Shown: piece after piece, positions 47,874 through 57,187 of the stretch
Layout of the letters: each line of letters starts with the position of its first letter
Numbering within the stretch: position 1 is the first letter of the stretch
Source of the DNA: Allocatelliglobosispora scoriae
GTDB taxonomy: Bacteria > Actinomycetota > Actinomycetes > Mycobacteriales > Micromonosporaceae
Assembly (NCBI RefSeq): GCF_014204945.1
Contig: NZ_JACHMN010000002.1
Coordinates: forward strand, 1,378,503-1,442,502
Reading direction: 5' to 3'
Length of the DNA: 64,000 bases
Position numbers and translations under genes: made by a program
The notes under the pieces: model-generated
The model's input: only the letters and a program-made list of their open reading frames with translations
Databases searched by the model: none
Told to the model about the DNA's origin: nothing

Positions 47874-50172
47874 GCGCATGTCCGTCGCCAAGCCCACGCC
47901 CGCGGTCGAGCCGACGCCCGCGGTCGAGCCCACGCCCGCGGTCGACCCGACGCTCCCGGTCGGACCCGCGGCGCCGCCGACCGCGCCGGCACCCGTGGCC
48001 GAGCCCGCGCGGTCCGTGGCGGACAAGTCGGCCCGCAGCCACCCCGGTGACCTGGAGGATAGGACCATGGACCGCCTGATCGCCGGAGACGTGCACGACC
48101 CGCACGCGGTGCTGGGCGCGCACCCGCAGGGCGACGGCACGGTGATCCGGGCGCTGCGCCGGGGCGCGGCGCAGGTGTCCGTCGAGGTCAAGGGCAAGCG
48201 TTACCCGATGACCCGGGTCCACGCCGACGGGGTCTTCGAGGTGCTGGTGCCGATCGCCGGGGTCACGGGTTACCGGATCGAGGCCGACGGGGCGTCCACC
48301 GACGATCCCTACCGGCATCCGCCGACCCTCGGCGAGCTGGACCTGCACCTCATCGGCGAAGGGCGGCACGAGCGGCTCTGGACCGCGCTCGGCGCCAAGC
48401 CCGTCAAGGGCGGGGTCGCCTTCGCCGTCTGGGCGCCCAACGCCCGGGGCGTCCGCGTCGTGGGCGACTTCACCGGCTGGGCACCCGACGCCGGCTGGCC
48501 GATGCGATCGCTGGGCGCCAGCGGCGTCTGGGAGCTCCTCGTGCCCGACGCGGTGGCGGGGCAGCGCTACAAGTTCCGGGTGCTCGGGCGCGACGGCGTG
48601 TGGCGCGACAAGGCCGACCCGCTCGCCCGGCACAGCGAGGTGCCACCCGCCACGGCATCGGTGATCTTCACCTCGGCGTACCGGTGGGGTGACGGTGCCT
48701 GGCTCGCCCGTCGCGCCACGGCACAGCCGCACGAGCTGCCGATGAGCACCTACGAGGTGCACCTGGGCTCGTGGCGGCCGGGGCTGGGCTATCGCGAGCT
48801 CGCCGAGCAGCTCACGGCCTATGTCGTGGAGATGGGCTTCACGCACGTGGAGTTCATGCCGGTGATGCAGCACCCCTACTCGCCGTCCTGGGGCTATCAG
48901 GTCACCGGCTACTACGCCCCCACGTCGCGCTTCGGCGACCCGGACGACTTCCGGCACCTCGTCGACACGCTGCACCAGGCGGGCATCGGCGTCATCCTGG
49001 ACTGGGTGCCCGCGCATTTCCCCAAGGACGAGTGGGCGCTGGCCCGCTTCGACGGGACCCCGCTCTACGAGCACCCGGACCCCCGGCGCGGCGAGCACCC
49101 CGACTGGGGCACCTACATCTTCGATTACGGCCGTCCCGAGGTGCGCAACTTCCTCGTCGCCAACGCGCTCTACTGGTGCGAGGAGTTCCACGTCGACGGG
49201 CTGCGCGTCGACGCCGTCGCCTCGATGATCTACCTGGACTACTCCCGCGAGGGCGGCGACTGGCTGCCCAACGTGCACGGCGGCCGGGAGAACCTGGAGG
49301 CCGTGGCGCTGCTGCAGGAGATGAACGCGACCGTCTACCGCCTGCACCCCGGCATCGCCACGATCGCCGAGGAGTCGACGGCCTGGCCGGGTGTCACCAG
49401 GCCCACCCACGCGGGGGGCCTCGGCTTCGGCCTGAAGTGGAACATGGGCTGGATGCACGACACCCTGGACTACCTGGCCCGGGAGCCGATCTACCGGCAG
49501 TACCACCACAACGACCTCACCTTCTCCCTCGTCTACGCCTGGGACGAGAATTTCGTGCTTCCGATCAGCCACGACGAGGTGGTGCACGGCAAGGGCTCGC
49601 TCGTCGGCAAGATGCCCGGCGACACCTGGCAGCGGCTCGCGGGCGTCCGGGCGCTGCTCGCCCTGATGTGGGCCCACCCCGGCAAGCAGCTGCTCTTCAT
49701 GGGCTGCGAACTCGGCGACGAGCAGGAGTGGAGCGAGCAGCGCGGCCTCGACTGGACGCTGCTCGACGACCCCGACCGGGCCGGGGTGCAGCGGCTCGTC
49801 CGCGACCTCAACGGCGTCTACCGGGCGACACCCGCCCTCTGGTCGCAGGACACCAGCCCCAACGGTTTCCGCTGGATCGCCTACGACGACGTCCACAACA
49901 ACGTCATCTCCTTCATCCGGATCGCCACCGACGGCTCGCCGCTCGTCTGCGTCGCCAACTTCTCCGGCGGCCCCTACGCCGACTACCGGATCGGGCTGCC
50001 GCGCGGCGGTGCCTGGACCGAGGTGCTCAACACCGACGCCGAGCACTACGGCGGGTCGGGCGTCGGCAACCTCGGTGAGGTGCGGGCCGACAACAAGCCG
50101 TGGCACGGTTTCCCGGCCTCGGCAGCGCTCAACGTGCCGCCGCTCGGGGCGATCTGGCTCCGACCGGCATAA
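47866..50172 (+). CDS. glgB: Glycogen branching enzyme GlgB
   Basis: A 768-aa GH13_9 enzyme that introduces alpha-1,6 branches. An N-terminal Pro-rich tail with PTPAVE repeated (18-bp DNA repeats near 47893-47950) precedes N-terminal CBM48-type domains and the barrel. Catalytic Asp449 lies in [15 protein letters not shown] and Glu502 in [11 protein letters not shown]; their spacing of 53 equals that of the E. coli enzyme. Start is GTG 47866 or ATG 47878. The tail is not part of the usual fold. Confidence 0.95.
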   Translation: MAERMSVAKPTPAVEPTPAVEPTPAVDPTLPVGPAAPPTAPAPVAEPARSVADKSARSHPGDLEDRTMDRLIAGDVHDPHAVLGAHPQGDGTVIRALRRGAAQVSVEVKGKRYPMTRVHADGVFEVLVPIAGVTGYRIEADGASTDDPYRHPPTLGELDLHLIGEGRHERLWTALGAKPVKGGVAFAVWAPNARGVRVVGDFTGWAPDAGWPMRSLGASGVWELLVPDAVAGQRYKFRVLGRDGVWRDKADPLARHSEVPPATASVIFTSAYRWGDGAWLARRATAQPHELPMSTYEVHLGSWRPGLGYRELAEQLTAYVVEMGFTHVEFMPVMQHPYSPSWGYQVTGYYAPTSRFGDPDDFRHLVDTLHQAGIGVILDWVPAHFPKDEWALARFDGTPLYEHPDPRRGEHPDWGTYIFDYGRPEVRNFLVANALYWCEEFHVDGLRVDAVASMIYLDYSREGGDWLPNVHGGRENLEAVALLQEMNATVYRLHPGIATIAEESTAWPGVTRPTHAGGLGFGLKWNMGWMHDTLDYLAREPIYRQYHHNDLTFSLVYAWDENFVLPISHDEVVHGKGSLVGKMPGDTWQRLAGVRALLALMWAHPGKQLLFMGCELGDEQEWSEQRGLDWTLLDDPDRAGVQRLVRDLNGVYRATPALWSQDTSPNGFRWIAYDDVHNNVISFIRIATDGSPLVCVANFSGGPYADYRIGLPRGGAWTEVLNTDAEHYGGSGVGNLGEVRADNKPWHGFPASAALNVPPLGAIWLRPA

Positions 50173-50202
50173 CGGGGCCGCCGAGGGGGAAGAATCACGG
50201 GT

Positions 50203-51909
50203 ATGGCGGTCATCGGCACCACGTTGGGCGGTCTGCGCGACGCGCTGGCCGCGATCCGGTTCCCGCTCGCCCTGCCCGGGGCCGACACGTCCGGCGCGCT
50301 CGCGAAGGCGACCGCCGCCCAGCTCGACGACTACCTGATCCCGCGGCTGGCCCGGCTCGACGCGCCGCTGCTCGCCGTCGCGGGCGGGTCCACCGGCGCG
50401 GGCAAGTCGACGCTCGTCAACAGCCTGGTCCGGGCGCCCGTCAGCATCGCCGGGGCGCGCCGCCCGACGACCCGCGCGCCGGTGCTCGTCTGCCACCCCG
50501 CCGACGCCGCCTGGTTCACCTCCGCGCAGCTGTTGCCGCACCTCGCGCGTACCCACACCGCCGCCGGGGCGGGCACCGACCTGCGGATCGTGCCGACGCC
50601 CGTGCTCGGGCAGGGGCTGGCGCTGCTCGACGCGCCCGACATCGACTCCGTCGAGGACGCCAACCGGGCCCTCGCCGAGCAGCTGCTCGCCGCCGCCGAC
50701 CTGTGGCTCTTCGTCACCACCGCCGTCCGATACGCCGACGCCGTGCCGTGGGAGCTGCTCACCGACGCCCGGGACCGGGGCACCGCGATCGCGATCGTGC
50801 TCAACCGGGTCCCGCCCGGCGCCGACGGCGAGGTCACCCCGCACCTCACCGAGATGCTCGGCGAGCACGGCCTCGGCGGCATCCCGATGTTCGTCATCGC
50901 CGAACGCGCCCTCGATGACCAGGGGCTCCTGCCCGTCGCTGCGATCGCACCGCTGCGCGACTGGCTCGGCTCCCTCGCCGAGTCGGCCGCCGCCCGCGCC
51001 GCCGTGGTGCGCCAGACGGTCGACGGCGCGCTCGCCGCGCTCGGCCCGGTCGCGGCCCGCCTCGCCACCGACGCCGACGCTCAGACCAGGGCGCTGGCAG
51101 CGCTCGGTGCCGGCGTCGACGGCGCCTACCGCGACGCGGAGCTCGCCGTCGAGCACGGGGTACGCGATGGCGTCCTCTTCCGGGGCGAGGTCCTCACGCG
51201 CTGGCAGGAGCTCGTCGGCACCGGCGAGTTCATGCGATCGTTGCAGGCCCGGGTCGGCCGATGGCGCGATCGACTCGTCGCCGCCGTCTCCGGCAAGCCG
51301 CGACCGACCGATGAGCTCGCCTCGGCGATGGAGTCCGGCCTCGTCACCCTGGTCCACGGCGCGGCTGCCGACGCGGCCGAGCAGGCGGCCACGGCGTGGC
51401 GGGCAACCCCGGCCGGAGCCGCTCTGCTCAACGCACAGCCACGCGGGCTCGCGCTCGTCGGCCCCGAGATCGACGCCCGGATCGAACGCATGGTCCGCGA
51501 CTGGCAGCGCGGTGTCCTCGACCTGGTCCGGGCCGAGTCGGCGAGCAAACTCCTCGCCGCTCGAGCGGGTGCCTACGCGGTCAACGCGCTCGGTCTCTGC
51601 GTCATGGTGGCGGTCTTCGCCGCCACCGCGTTCATCCCGACCGGGGCGGAGATCGCCGTCGCGGGCGGGACGACGATCGCGGCGCAGAAGGTGTTGGAGG
51701 CGATCTTCGGGGATGACGCGGTGCGCCGCCTCGCCGATCGGGCCCGGCAGGACCTGCTGGACCGCGTACACACGCTGCTGAGCGAGGAGAGCGGGCGGTT
51801 CCACGCGGTGCTCGGCGCGACCAGCGTCGAGGGCGGCGATGCCCTGCGCGCGGCCGCGGCGGCGGTGGAGGCCGCGCGGCGGGCGGACCCGATCGGGCGT
51901 GCCGCGTGA
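50203..51909 (+). CDS. Dynamin/Era-like GTPase with membrane segment
   Basis: A 568-aa GTP-binding protein. P-loop GGSTGAGKST (about residues 61-70), switch Thr in RRPTTRAPV, G3-like LLDAPDIDS and G4-like IVLNRVPP, where the usual NKxD Asp is missing. A long helical stalk follows, with a hydrophobic stretch near 460-485 (ALGLCVMVAVFAATAF). Such pairs of large GTPases in actinobacteria resemble bacterial dynamins and may remodel membranes. GTG overlap joins it to a second GTPase. Its place 30 bp after glgB looks like operon extension, but a link to glycogen is not shown. Confidence 0.8.
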   Translation: MAVIGTTLGGLRDALAAIRFPLALPGADTSGALAKATAAQLDDYLIPRLARLDAPLLAVAGGSTGAGKSTLVNSLVRAPVSIAGARRPTTRAPVLVCHPADAAWFTSAQLLPHLARTHTAAGAGTDLRIVPTPVLGQGLALLDAPDIDSVEDANRALAEQLLAAADLWLFVTTAVRYADAVPWELLTDARDRGTAIAIVLNRVPPGADGEVTPHLTEMLGEHGLGGIPMFVIAERALDDQGLLPVAAIAPLRDWLGSLAESAAARAAVVRQTVDGALAALGPVAARLATDADAQTRALAALGAGVDGAYRDAELAVEHGVRDGVLFRGEVLTRWQELVGTGEFMRSLQARVGRWRDRLVAAVSGKPRPTDELASAMESGLVTLVHGAAADAAEQAATAWRATPAGAALLNAQPRGLALVGPEIDARIERMVRDWQRGVLDLVRAESASKLLAARAGAYAVNALGLCVMVAVFAATAFIPTGAEIAVAGGTTIAAQKVLEAIFGDDAVRRLADRARQDLLDRVHTLLSEESGRFHAVLGATSVEGGDALRAAAAAVEAARRADPIGRAA

Positions 51910-53489
51910 GCGCGAGCATCGTGACCAGGATCGGCGCGCTCAGCCGCTTCGTCGAGGCCGCGCAGGGACACCTGCCCGATGCCGACCTCGCTCCGGCGAG
52001 AGCACTGATCGCCCGCGCCGGTGAGCGGCTCGCCCTCTCCGGCGCGCACACCGTCGTCGCGCTCGCGGGCGCCACCGGCAGCGGCAAGTCCAGCATCTTC
52101 AACGCGCTCGCCGAGGTCACCCTCTCGCAGACCGGGCTGCGGCGGCCCACCACCGGCGAGGCGCACGCCTGTGTCTGGGGCGGTGACGACGCGGGTGCCC
52201 TGCTCGACTGGCTCGCCGTGGGGCGGCGCTTCACCCGCGACGGCGGCCGCGACCCCGACCTGACCGGACTGGTCCTGCTCGACCTGCCCGACTTCGACTC
52301 CGTGCAGGCGGCGCACCGGGCCGAGGCGGACCGGCTGCTCGCCGTCGTCGACCTGATCGTCTGGGTGCTGCACCCCCAGAAGTACGCCGACAAGGTCGTG
52401 CACGCCGGCTACCTCGCCCAGTTCCACCGCCACCGCGACATCACCGTGGTCGTGCTCAACCAGGCCGACCTGCTCAGCCCGGATGACCTGCGCGAATGCA
52501 TGGAGGATCTGCCCCGGCTGCTCGCCGACGACGGCCTCGGCGGGGTGCCCGTGCTCACCTCGTCCACCGTCGCCGCACCCGGTCTCGGTGCGCTGACCGG
52601 TGTCCTCGCCACAACCGTGGCGGCTCGCCAGGCTGCCCTGCGTCGCCTCGGCGCCGACCTCGACACCATCACCGCCCGGCTGGAACCGCTCGCCGGACCG
52701 GCCGTACCGAAGAACGCCCTCGGCCCCGCCGTGACCGGCCCGCTCACCGATGCCCTCGCCCGCGCCGCAGGTGTGCCGCTCGTCGCCGACGCGACCCGGG
52801 GCGCCTACATCCACCGCGCCCGCAAGGCCACCGGCTGGCCGCCCCTGCGGTGGGTCCGCCGCCTCCGCCCGGACCCGCTCACCCGGCTGCACCTCGGCGA
52901 CCACACCGGCACGCCCGGTGCCACCTCGATCGGCCCCGCGATGCCCGCCGCGCAGGCCGCCGTCGCGCTCGCCCTGCGCGACACCGCGGCCAGAGCCGGG
53001 CAGGGATTGCCGGAGCCCTGGCAGGAGACCGTGCTCACCGCCGTTCGCTCCCATGTGGAGAAGCTGCCCGACGCGCTCGACCGGGCGGTCGCCGGGACCG
53101 ACCTCGGCATGGCGCGGCCACGGCTGTGGTGGCGGTTCGTCGGCGTGCTGCAGTGGCTCTGCACCGCTGCCGCCCTCGCCGGGCTGCTCTGGCTCGGCGT
53201 ACGCTACCTGCTCTTCGCGCTCGCCCTGCCCGAGCCCCCGATGCCGGAGCTCGGCCGGATCCCGCTGCCGACGGCGCTGCTCGCGGGCGGTCTGCTCGGC
53301 GGGTTGCTCGTCTCGCTGCTCGTTCGGCCGGTCGTACGCATCGCCGCCGGCCGACAGGCGCGTCGTGTCCGGGCCCGGCTGCACGCCGCCGTCGACCTCG
53401 TCTCCCGGGACCTCGTCGTGGCACCGGCACAGGGCGCCCTCGACGCCTACGCCGAGGCGCGGAAATCGCTGCGACAGGCGGCGGGGTGA
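51906..53489 (+). CDS. Second GTPase of the pair, two membrane helices
   Basis: A 527-aa protein. P-loop AGATGSGKSS, switch RRPTTGEAHAC, G3-like LLDLPDFDS and a normal G4 LNQADLL. Two hydrophobic helices lie at about 415-440 and 455-480, separated by a short acidic loop, then a basic tail. The start GTG overlaps the previous stop. The two proteins probably work as a heteromeric membrane GTPase, as paired dynamin-like proteins do. Confidence 0.8.
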   Translation: MSASIVTRIGALSRFVEAAQGHLPDADLAPARALIARAGERLALSGAHTVVALAGATGSGKSSIFNALAEVTLSQTGLRRPTTGEAHACVWGGDDAGALLDWLAVGRRFTRDGGRDPDLTGLVLLDLPDFDSVQAAHRAEADRLLAVVDLIVWVLHPQKYADKVVHAGYLAQFHRHRDITVVVLNQADLLSPDDLRECMEDLPRLLADDGLGGVPVLTSSTVAAPGLGALTGVLATTVAARQAALRRLGADLDTITARLEPLAGPAVPKNALGPAVTGPLTDALARAAGVPLVADATRGAYIHRARKATGWPPLRWVRRLRPDPLTRLHLGDHTGTPGATSIGPAMPAAQAAVALALRDTAARAGQGLPEPWQETVLTAVRSHVEKLPDALDRAVAGTDLGMARPRLWWRFVGVLQWLCTAAALAGLLWLGVRYLLFALALPEPPMPELGRIPLPTALLAGGLLGGLLVSLLVRPVVRIAAGRQARRVRARLHAAVDLVSRDLVVAPAQGALDAYAEARKSLRQAAG

Positions 53490-53499
53490 TCGCGAAGCG

Positions 53500-53592
53500 C
53501 ACCCGCCATGTGGCGGGTGGCACGGCGCTGCCGTGTGCGCTCTTTGCACACAAGGCGACGAGCAACGCAGCCACCCGCCACATGGCGGGCGC
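53500..53592. repeat. Pair of CCCGCCATGTGGCGGG palindromes
   Basis: ACCCGCCATGTGGCGGGT at 53501-53518 and CACCCGCCACATGGCGGGCG near 53572-53591 are each palindromic and also pair with each other. They follow the GTPase stop and end just before the next start codon. Confidence 0.7.
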
Positions 53593-53606
53593 GCTAGGGT
53601 GCCGGG

Positions 53607-54578
53607 GTGCATGAGGATCTGCTCCCTCCCGTCATCGCCGCCGTCTTCGGCTCCGACCGGCGTCTCGAGAGCGTGACGCGGCTGAAGGGCGGCAGCAAGA
53701 AGGGCGCCTATCGGCTCACCCTCGACGACGGCTTCACCGCCGTGCTCTACAGCTGGGAGGCGTCGGAGAACTTCTGGCCCGCGCTGCCGGACGAGGACCC
53801 GACGGACCCGTTCTCGCACGCCACCGGCCTGGACCTCTTCACGGCGGCGCACGGGATGCTCACCTCGCTGGGCGTCCGCACGATCTCCGCCTACCTGCTG
53901 GACCCGAGCCATGACCTCTATCCGGCGGACATCGCGCTCGTCGAGGACGTTCGCGGGGACAGCCTGGAGGTCCTGCTGGCACGCGACCCGGCCGCGGCCG
54001 CGTCCACGATGGACGCGCTCGCGTCGGCACTCGCGTCGATGGCGGGGCACCTCGGTGATCGGATCGGCAAGGTGGCGCTGGTCGAGCGGGGTGCGGCGCC
54101 GCAGGACCGGAGCTGCGAGCAGGTGGTGGCGGACCGGGCGCTGCGCGATCTCGCCGACGCGGCCGCGCGGGTCGACCGGCTGGGTGCGGTGCACGACCGG
54201 CTCGCGGCGGCGGTGCGCTCCCTGCGTGACGCGGTCGAGCCGCGCAGTTCGGTGGGGGTGATCCACGGTGAGCTCGGGCCGGACCACGTGCTGGTGGACG
54301 CGGCCGGGCTGCCGGTGCTGATCGACATCGAGGGGCTGATGCACTTCGACGTGGAGTGGGAGCACGTGTTCCTGCGGATCCGGTTCGGCGATCATTACCC
54401 GCGGCTGCACCGCCCGGGGCTGGACGCTTCGCGGTTGCGCCTCTATCGGCTGGCCCAGCATCTGTCGCTGGTCGCGGGCCCGCTGCGCCTGCTGGACGGC
54501 GACTTCCCGGACCGGGACTTCATGCTCGACATCGCGCACCACCACACCGGTGAGGCGCTCACCTTCCTGGCGGAGTAG
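53607..54578 (+). CDS. APH-family phosphotransferase
   Basis: A 323-aa protein of the aminoglycoside-phosphotransferase fold. The Gly-rich loop is LKGGSKKGAYRL; the catalytic loop reads VIHGELGPDHVLVD, where the usual HGD is HGE, and the metal motif is LIDIEGLMHFDVEWE. The Asp to Glu change in the catalytic loop makes kinase activity uncertain. Substrate unknown. GTG start at 53607. It ends in the first of two terminator hairpins. Confidence 0.78.
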   Translation: MHEDLLPPVIAAVFGSDRRLESVTRLKGGSKKGAYRLTLDDGFTAVLYSWEASENFWPALPDEDPTDPFSHATGLDLFTAAHGMLTSLGVRTISAYLLDPSHDLYPADIALVEDVRGDSLEVLLARDPAAAASTMDALASALASMAGHLGDRIGKVALVERGAAPQDRSCEQVVADRALRDLADAAARVDRLGAVHDRLAAAVRSLRDAVEPRSSVGVIHGELGPDHVLVDAAGLPVLIDIEGLMHFDVEWEHVFLRIRFGDHYPRLHRPGLDASRLRLYRLAQHLSLVAGPLRLLDGDFPDRDFMLDIAHHHTGEALTFLAE

Positions 54579-54628
54579 ACCTTGAATGGTTTGCGTGGCC
54601 CTGGCGACGCAAACCATTCAAGGTCTAC
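54575..54628. terminator. Terminator after phosphotransferase gene
   Basis: GTAGACCTTGAATGGTTTGC pairs with its complement ending 54628 around a loop of about ten bases; a 22-bp stem overlapping the stop codon. Confidence 0.85.
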
Positions 54629-54634
54629 GGCCCG

Positions 54635-54702
54635 GGTCACGTTTTGCAGCAAAGCGTGGCTTCGCGGCGCGAAATGGCCACGCTTTGCTGCAAAACGTGA
54701 CC
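54635..54702. terminator. Second terminator, arms shared with 39289
   Basis: GGTCACGTTTTGCAGCAAAG and its complement form a stem of about 26 bp. The inner 15 bp and parts of the loop match the hairpin at 39289-39350. It faces the GlxA-type gene on the other strand. Confidence 0.85.
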
Positions 54703-54723
54703 GGCGGCGCTGGGGGAAGCACC

Positions 54724-55692
54724 CTAGTCGGCGGGGCGGAACGCCCGGCGGTAGCCGCTCGGCGATGTGTGCATCGCGCGACCGAAATGGTGGCGGAAGG
54801 TGACCGCGCTGTCGAAGCCGACCGCCCCCGCGATCTCCTCCACCGGCAGCGTCGACCCCTCCAGCAGCGGCAACGACGCCGCCACCCGCTGCGCGATGAG
54901 CCACCGCACCGGGGAGGTGCCGGCCCGGCGTCCGAAGTGCCGCAGGAAGCTCCGCGTCGACAGGTGCGCCCGCCGCGCGAGCTCCTCCAGCGTGATCGGC
55001 TCCGCGAGGTGGTCGAGCGCCCATGCCATCGCCGCCGCCACCCCGTCGTGCTCGCCGATCTCCGGCACCGCCGCTTCGATGAACTGCGCCTGCCCGCCCT
55101 CCCGGTGCGGCGGCAGCACGAGCCGCCGGGCCACCGAGTTCGCGACGGCCGAGCCGTGGTCACTGCGCACGATGTGCAGGCTGAGGTCGAGCCCGGCCGC
55201 GCTCCCGGCCGAGGTCAGCACCCGCCCGTCGTCGAGGTAGAGCACGTCGGGATTGACGCGGACCAGCGGATAGCGCTGCTGCAGGATCCGCGCGTAGCGC
55301 CAGTGGGTGGTCGCCTCGCGGCCGTCGAGCAGCCCGGCCGCCGCCAGCGCGAACGCTCCGGAGCAGATCGAGACCAACCGAGCCCCCCGGTTGTACGCCG
55401 CCCGCAACGCCCCCACCAGCGCCTCCGGCACCGCACCGAGCACGTCCGGCACGGCGGTGACGACGAGCGTGTCGGCTTCGGCGAAGACCTCCAGCCCGTG
55501 CTCGGCGACGATGCTCATCCCGCCGAGCACACGCATCGGCGCCCGGCTCTCCCCGCAGACGACCATGTCGTACCACGGCCGGTCGATCTCGGGGCGGGGC
55601 AGCCCGAAGACCTCGATGACGCAGCCCAGCTCGAAGGGGCTCATGCCGGGGAACGCGAAGGCCGCGACCCGGTGCCGCCGGTGCAGTGACAT
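54724..55692 (-). CDS. GlxA-family AraC-type regulator
   Basis: A 322-aa transcription factor with an N-terminal DJ-1/PfpI (class I glutamine amidotransferase-like) domain at about 8-180, keeping the elbow Cys in VSICSGAFALA, and a C-terminal AraC double helix-turn-helix at about 215-320 (LARRAHLSTRSFLRHF, IAGAVGFDSAVTFRHHF). ATG 55692 overlaps the promoter of the divergent rhodanese gene, which it may control. Confidence 0.88.
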   Translation of the reverse strand: MSLHRRHRVAAFAFPGMSPFELGCVIEVFGLPRPEIDRPWYDMVVCGESRAPMRVLGGMSIVAEHGLEVFAEADTLVVTAVPDVLGAVPEALVGALRAAYNRGARLVSICSGAFALAAAGLLDGREATTHWRYARILQQRYPLVRVNPDVLYLDDGRVLTSAGSAAGLDLSLHIVRSDHGSAVANSVARRLVLPPHREGGQAQFIEAAVPEIGEHDGVAAAMAWALDHLAEPITLEELARRAHLSTRSFLRHFGRRAGTSPVRWLIAQRVAASLPLLEGSTLPVEEIAGAVGFDSAVTFRHHFGRAMHTSPSGYRRAFRPAD

Positions 55693-55763
55693 GGCGAGAT
55701 CTTAGCGATAGGCGGCGTTCACGCCACTGGCTGGTCGTCCACCGGGTCGGCAGGATCATCGGC

Positions 55764-56219
55764 ATGACCACAGCGACCACCACCGCGGCCGACCCGGCCA
55801 CCGCGATCGCCCACTTCAGCGCCAAGCTCTCCTTCGAGACCGATGTCTCCGACGTGCACGCCGCCCTGGCAGCGGGGACACCCGGGATCGTCGTCGTCGA
55901 CACCCGCAGCCTCGACGGCTGGGAGCAGGGCCACGTGCCCGGTGCCGTGCACCTGCCGACCGCCGAGATCGCGGCTCGGGCACCGGCCGAGATCGACCCG
56001 GCGGCGCTCGTCGTCACCTACTGCTGGGGCCCGGCCTGCAACGGTTCCACCCGGGCGGCCCTGGAGTTCGCGAAGCTCGGCTTCCGGGTCAAGGAGATGA
56101 TCGGCGGCTACGAGTACTGGGTGCGCGAAGGCTTCGACACCCGGGGGCTGCTCGGCCTGGTCCAGCACGATGTCGACCCGCTCACGGCGCCCGCCAGCGG
56201 CGCGGCCTGCGCCTGCTGA
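55764..56219 (+). CDS. Rhodanese-like sulfurtransferase domain protein
   Basis: A 151-aa single-domain rhodanese. The active-site loop is TYCWGPACNGST with the catalytic Cys; the CH2A/CH2B-type flanks VVDTRSLDGWEQGHVPGAVHLP and MIGGYEYWVREG are clear. ATG 55764 follows AGGA. Divergent from a GlxA-type regulator, a pairing common in actinobacteria. It ends with Cys-Ala-Cys, perhaps an extra sulfur-relay site. Confidence 0.88.
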   Translation: MTTATTTAADPATAIAHFSAKLSFETDVSDVHAALAAGTPGIVVVDTRSLDGWEQGHVPGAVHLPTAEIAARAPAEIDPAALVVTYCWGPACNGSTRAALEFAKLGFRVKEMIGGYEYWVREGFDTRGLLGLVQHDVDPLTAPASGAACAC

Positions 56220-56296
56220 GCCGCCGGCCGGGAAGCAGACCGCCTGCCGGAAGCCACGCGATGAAGCCGCCGGCCGGGAAGCCGCGCCGGGAGCGG

Positions 56297-56728
56297 TCAG
56301 CCGGCGCGGGTCAGCCGGACCACGGCGATGTCGCGGGAGGTCCCGCGCTGGTAGATGTCCCAGCGCGGGAAGACCTCGACGAGGTGCGGCCAGACCCGCG
56401 CCTTCTCATCGGCGGAGAGGGTTTCGGCGACGGCGTCGAACCGCTCGGGGCCGACCCGCAGGCGCACCGCGGGGTTGGCGCGCAGCGACGGCAGCCAGAG
56501 CGGTTCGTCGTCGGAGCCGCTGTTGGAGGCGACCACCAGGTAGTCGTCGCCGTCCCGGCCATAGATCAGGACCGTTCGGCGCCACACCCCGCTGCGGCGG
56601 CCCAGGTAGTCCAGGAGCAGGCAGGGAGCGCCGCCCTGGGTGACACCCTTCGTCCCGCCGGACTCCTCATAGAGCGCGGCCTGCTTCGCCACCCAGCCGA
56701 CGGGGCTGAGCTTCACCGATTCCGACAT
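56297..56728 (-). CDS. Deazaflavin-dependent nitroreductase family protein
   Basis: A 143-aa protein of the Ddn/F420H2-dependent reductase family (split beta-barrel). Motifs include LLLDYLGRRSGVWRRTVLIYG, LVVASNSGSDDEPLWLPSLRANP and a late WPHLVEVFPRWDIYQ. It should use F420 or FMN to reduce a quinone or similar substrate. ATG 56728 chosen, with GGGGA upstream. A short direct repeat (GCCGGCCGGGAAGC) lies between it and the rhodanese stop. Confidence 0.82.
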   Translation of the reverse strand: MSESVKLSPVGWVAKQAALYEESGGTKGVTQGGAPCLLLDYLGRRSGVWRRTVLIYGRDGDDYLVVASNSGSDDEPLWLPSLRANPAVRLRVGPERFDAVAETLSADEKARVWPHLVEVFPRWDIYQRGTSRDIAVVRLTRAG

Positions 56729-56787
56729 GGAGTCCCCGATCGTCGCCGTTTGCGTCACCCTATGCCGACCCGGCCGGGCGAGGCGGA

Positions 56788-57135
56788 TCAGACCAGCATC
56801 TTCACCGCGAGGACGACGATGATGATCGAGCCCCACAGGACCACCTCGCGGAACCAGCGGGGTTTACGCCGCCACCACTGCAGGACGAGACCCCAGCGCC
56901 ACCGCACCTTGGCGTATCCGACGGCGGCCCACTCGAACCGCAGGGCGAGCAGCCGCAAGCCGATCAGCAGCAGCGGGATGCCCGCCTCGGGAAGCGGCAG
57001 GGCCAGCACGACCCCGAGCAGCGCGGCGAGCCCGCCGAGGGCCACGGCTCCGGTCCGCACGAGGGCCGACCGGGGCTTGACGCGCTGCGCCTGCACCTCG
57101 GCGAGGATCGTGGCGTAGTCGGGGGCCTCGCTCAT
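56788..57135 (-). CDS. Small membrane protein (PGPGW/TIGR02611-like)
   Basis: A 115-aa protein with two or three hydrophobic stretches (LVRTGAVALGGLAALLGVVLALP, GIPLLLIGLRLLALRF, VVLWGSIIIVVLAVKML) and a basic Trp-rich loop between them. It resembles the PGPGW-type small membrane proteins of actinobacteria, whose function is unknown. AGGATCG precedes ATG 57135. Upstream on the same strand are the anti-sigma and sigma genes. Confidence 0.65.
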   Translation of the reverse strand: MSEAPDYATILAEVQAQRVKPRSALVRTGAVALGGLAALLGVVLALPLPEAGIPLLLIGLRLLALRFEWAAVGYAKVRWRWGLVLQWWRRKPRWFREVVLWGSIIIVVLAVKMLV

Positions 57136-57187
57136 GATCACGATCCTAGCGGCTGGAGACGAGAGCGGCACGGTGCCGCCGGGGCGC

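Noticed and set aside
47785-51804. Very long open frame opposite glgB and the first GTPase
   Set aside because: It is the GC-rich mirror of well-identified genes, with a Gly/Arg/Val-biased composition and no domains.
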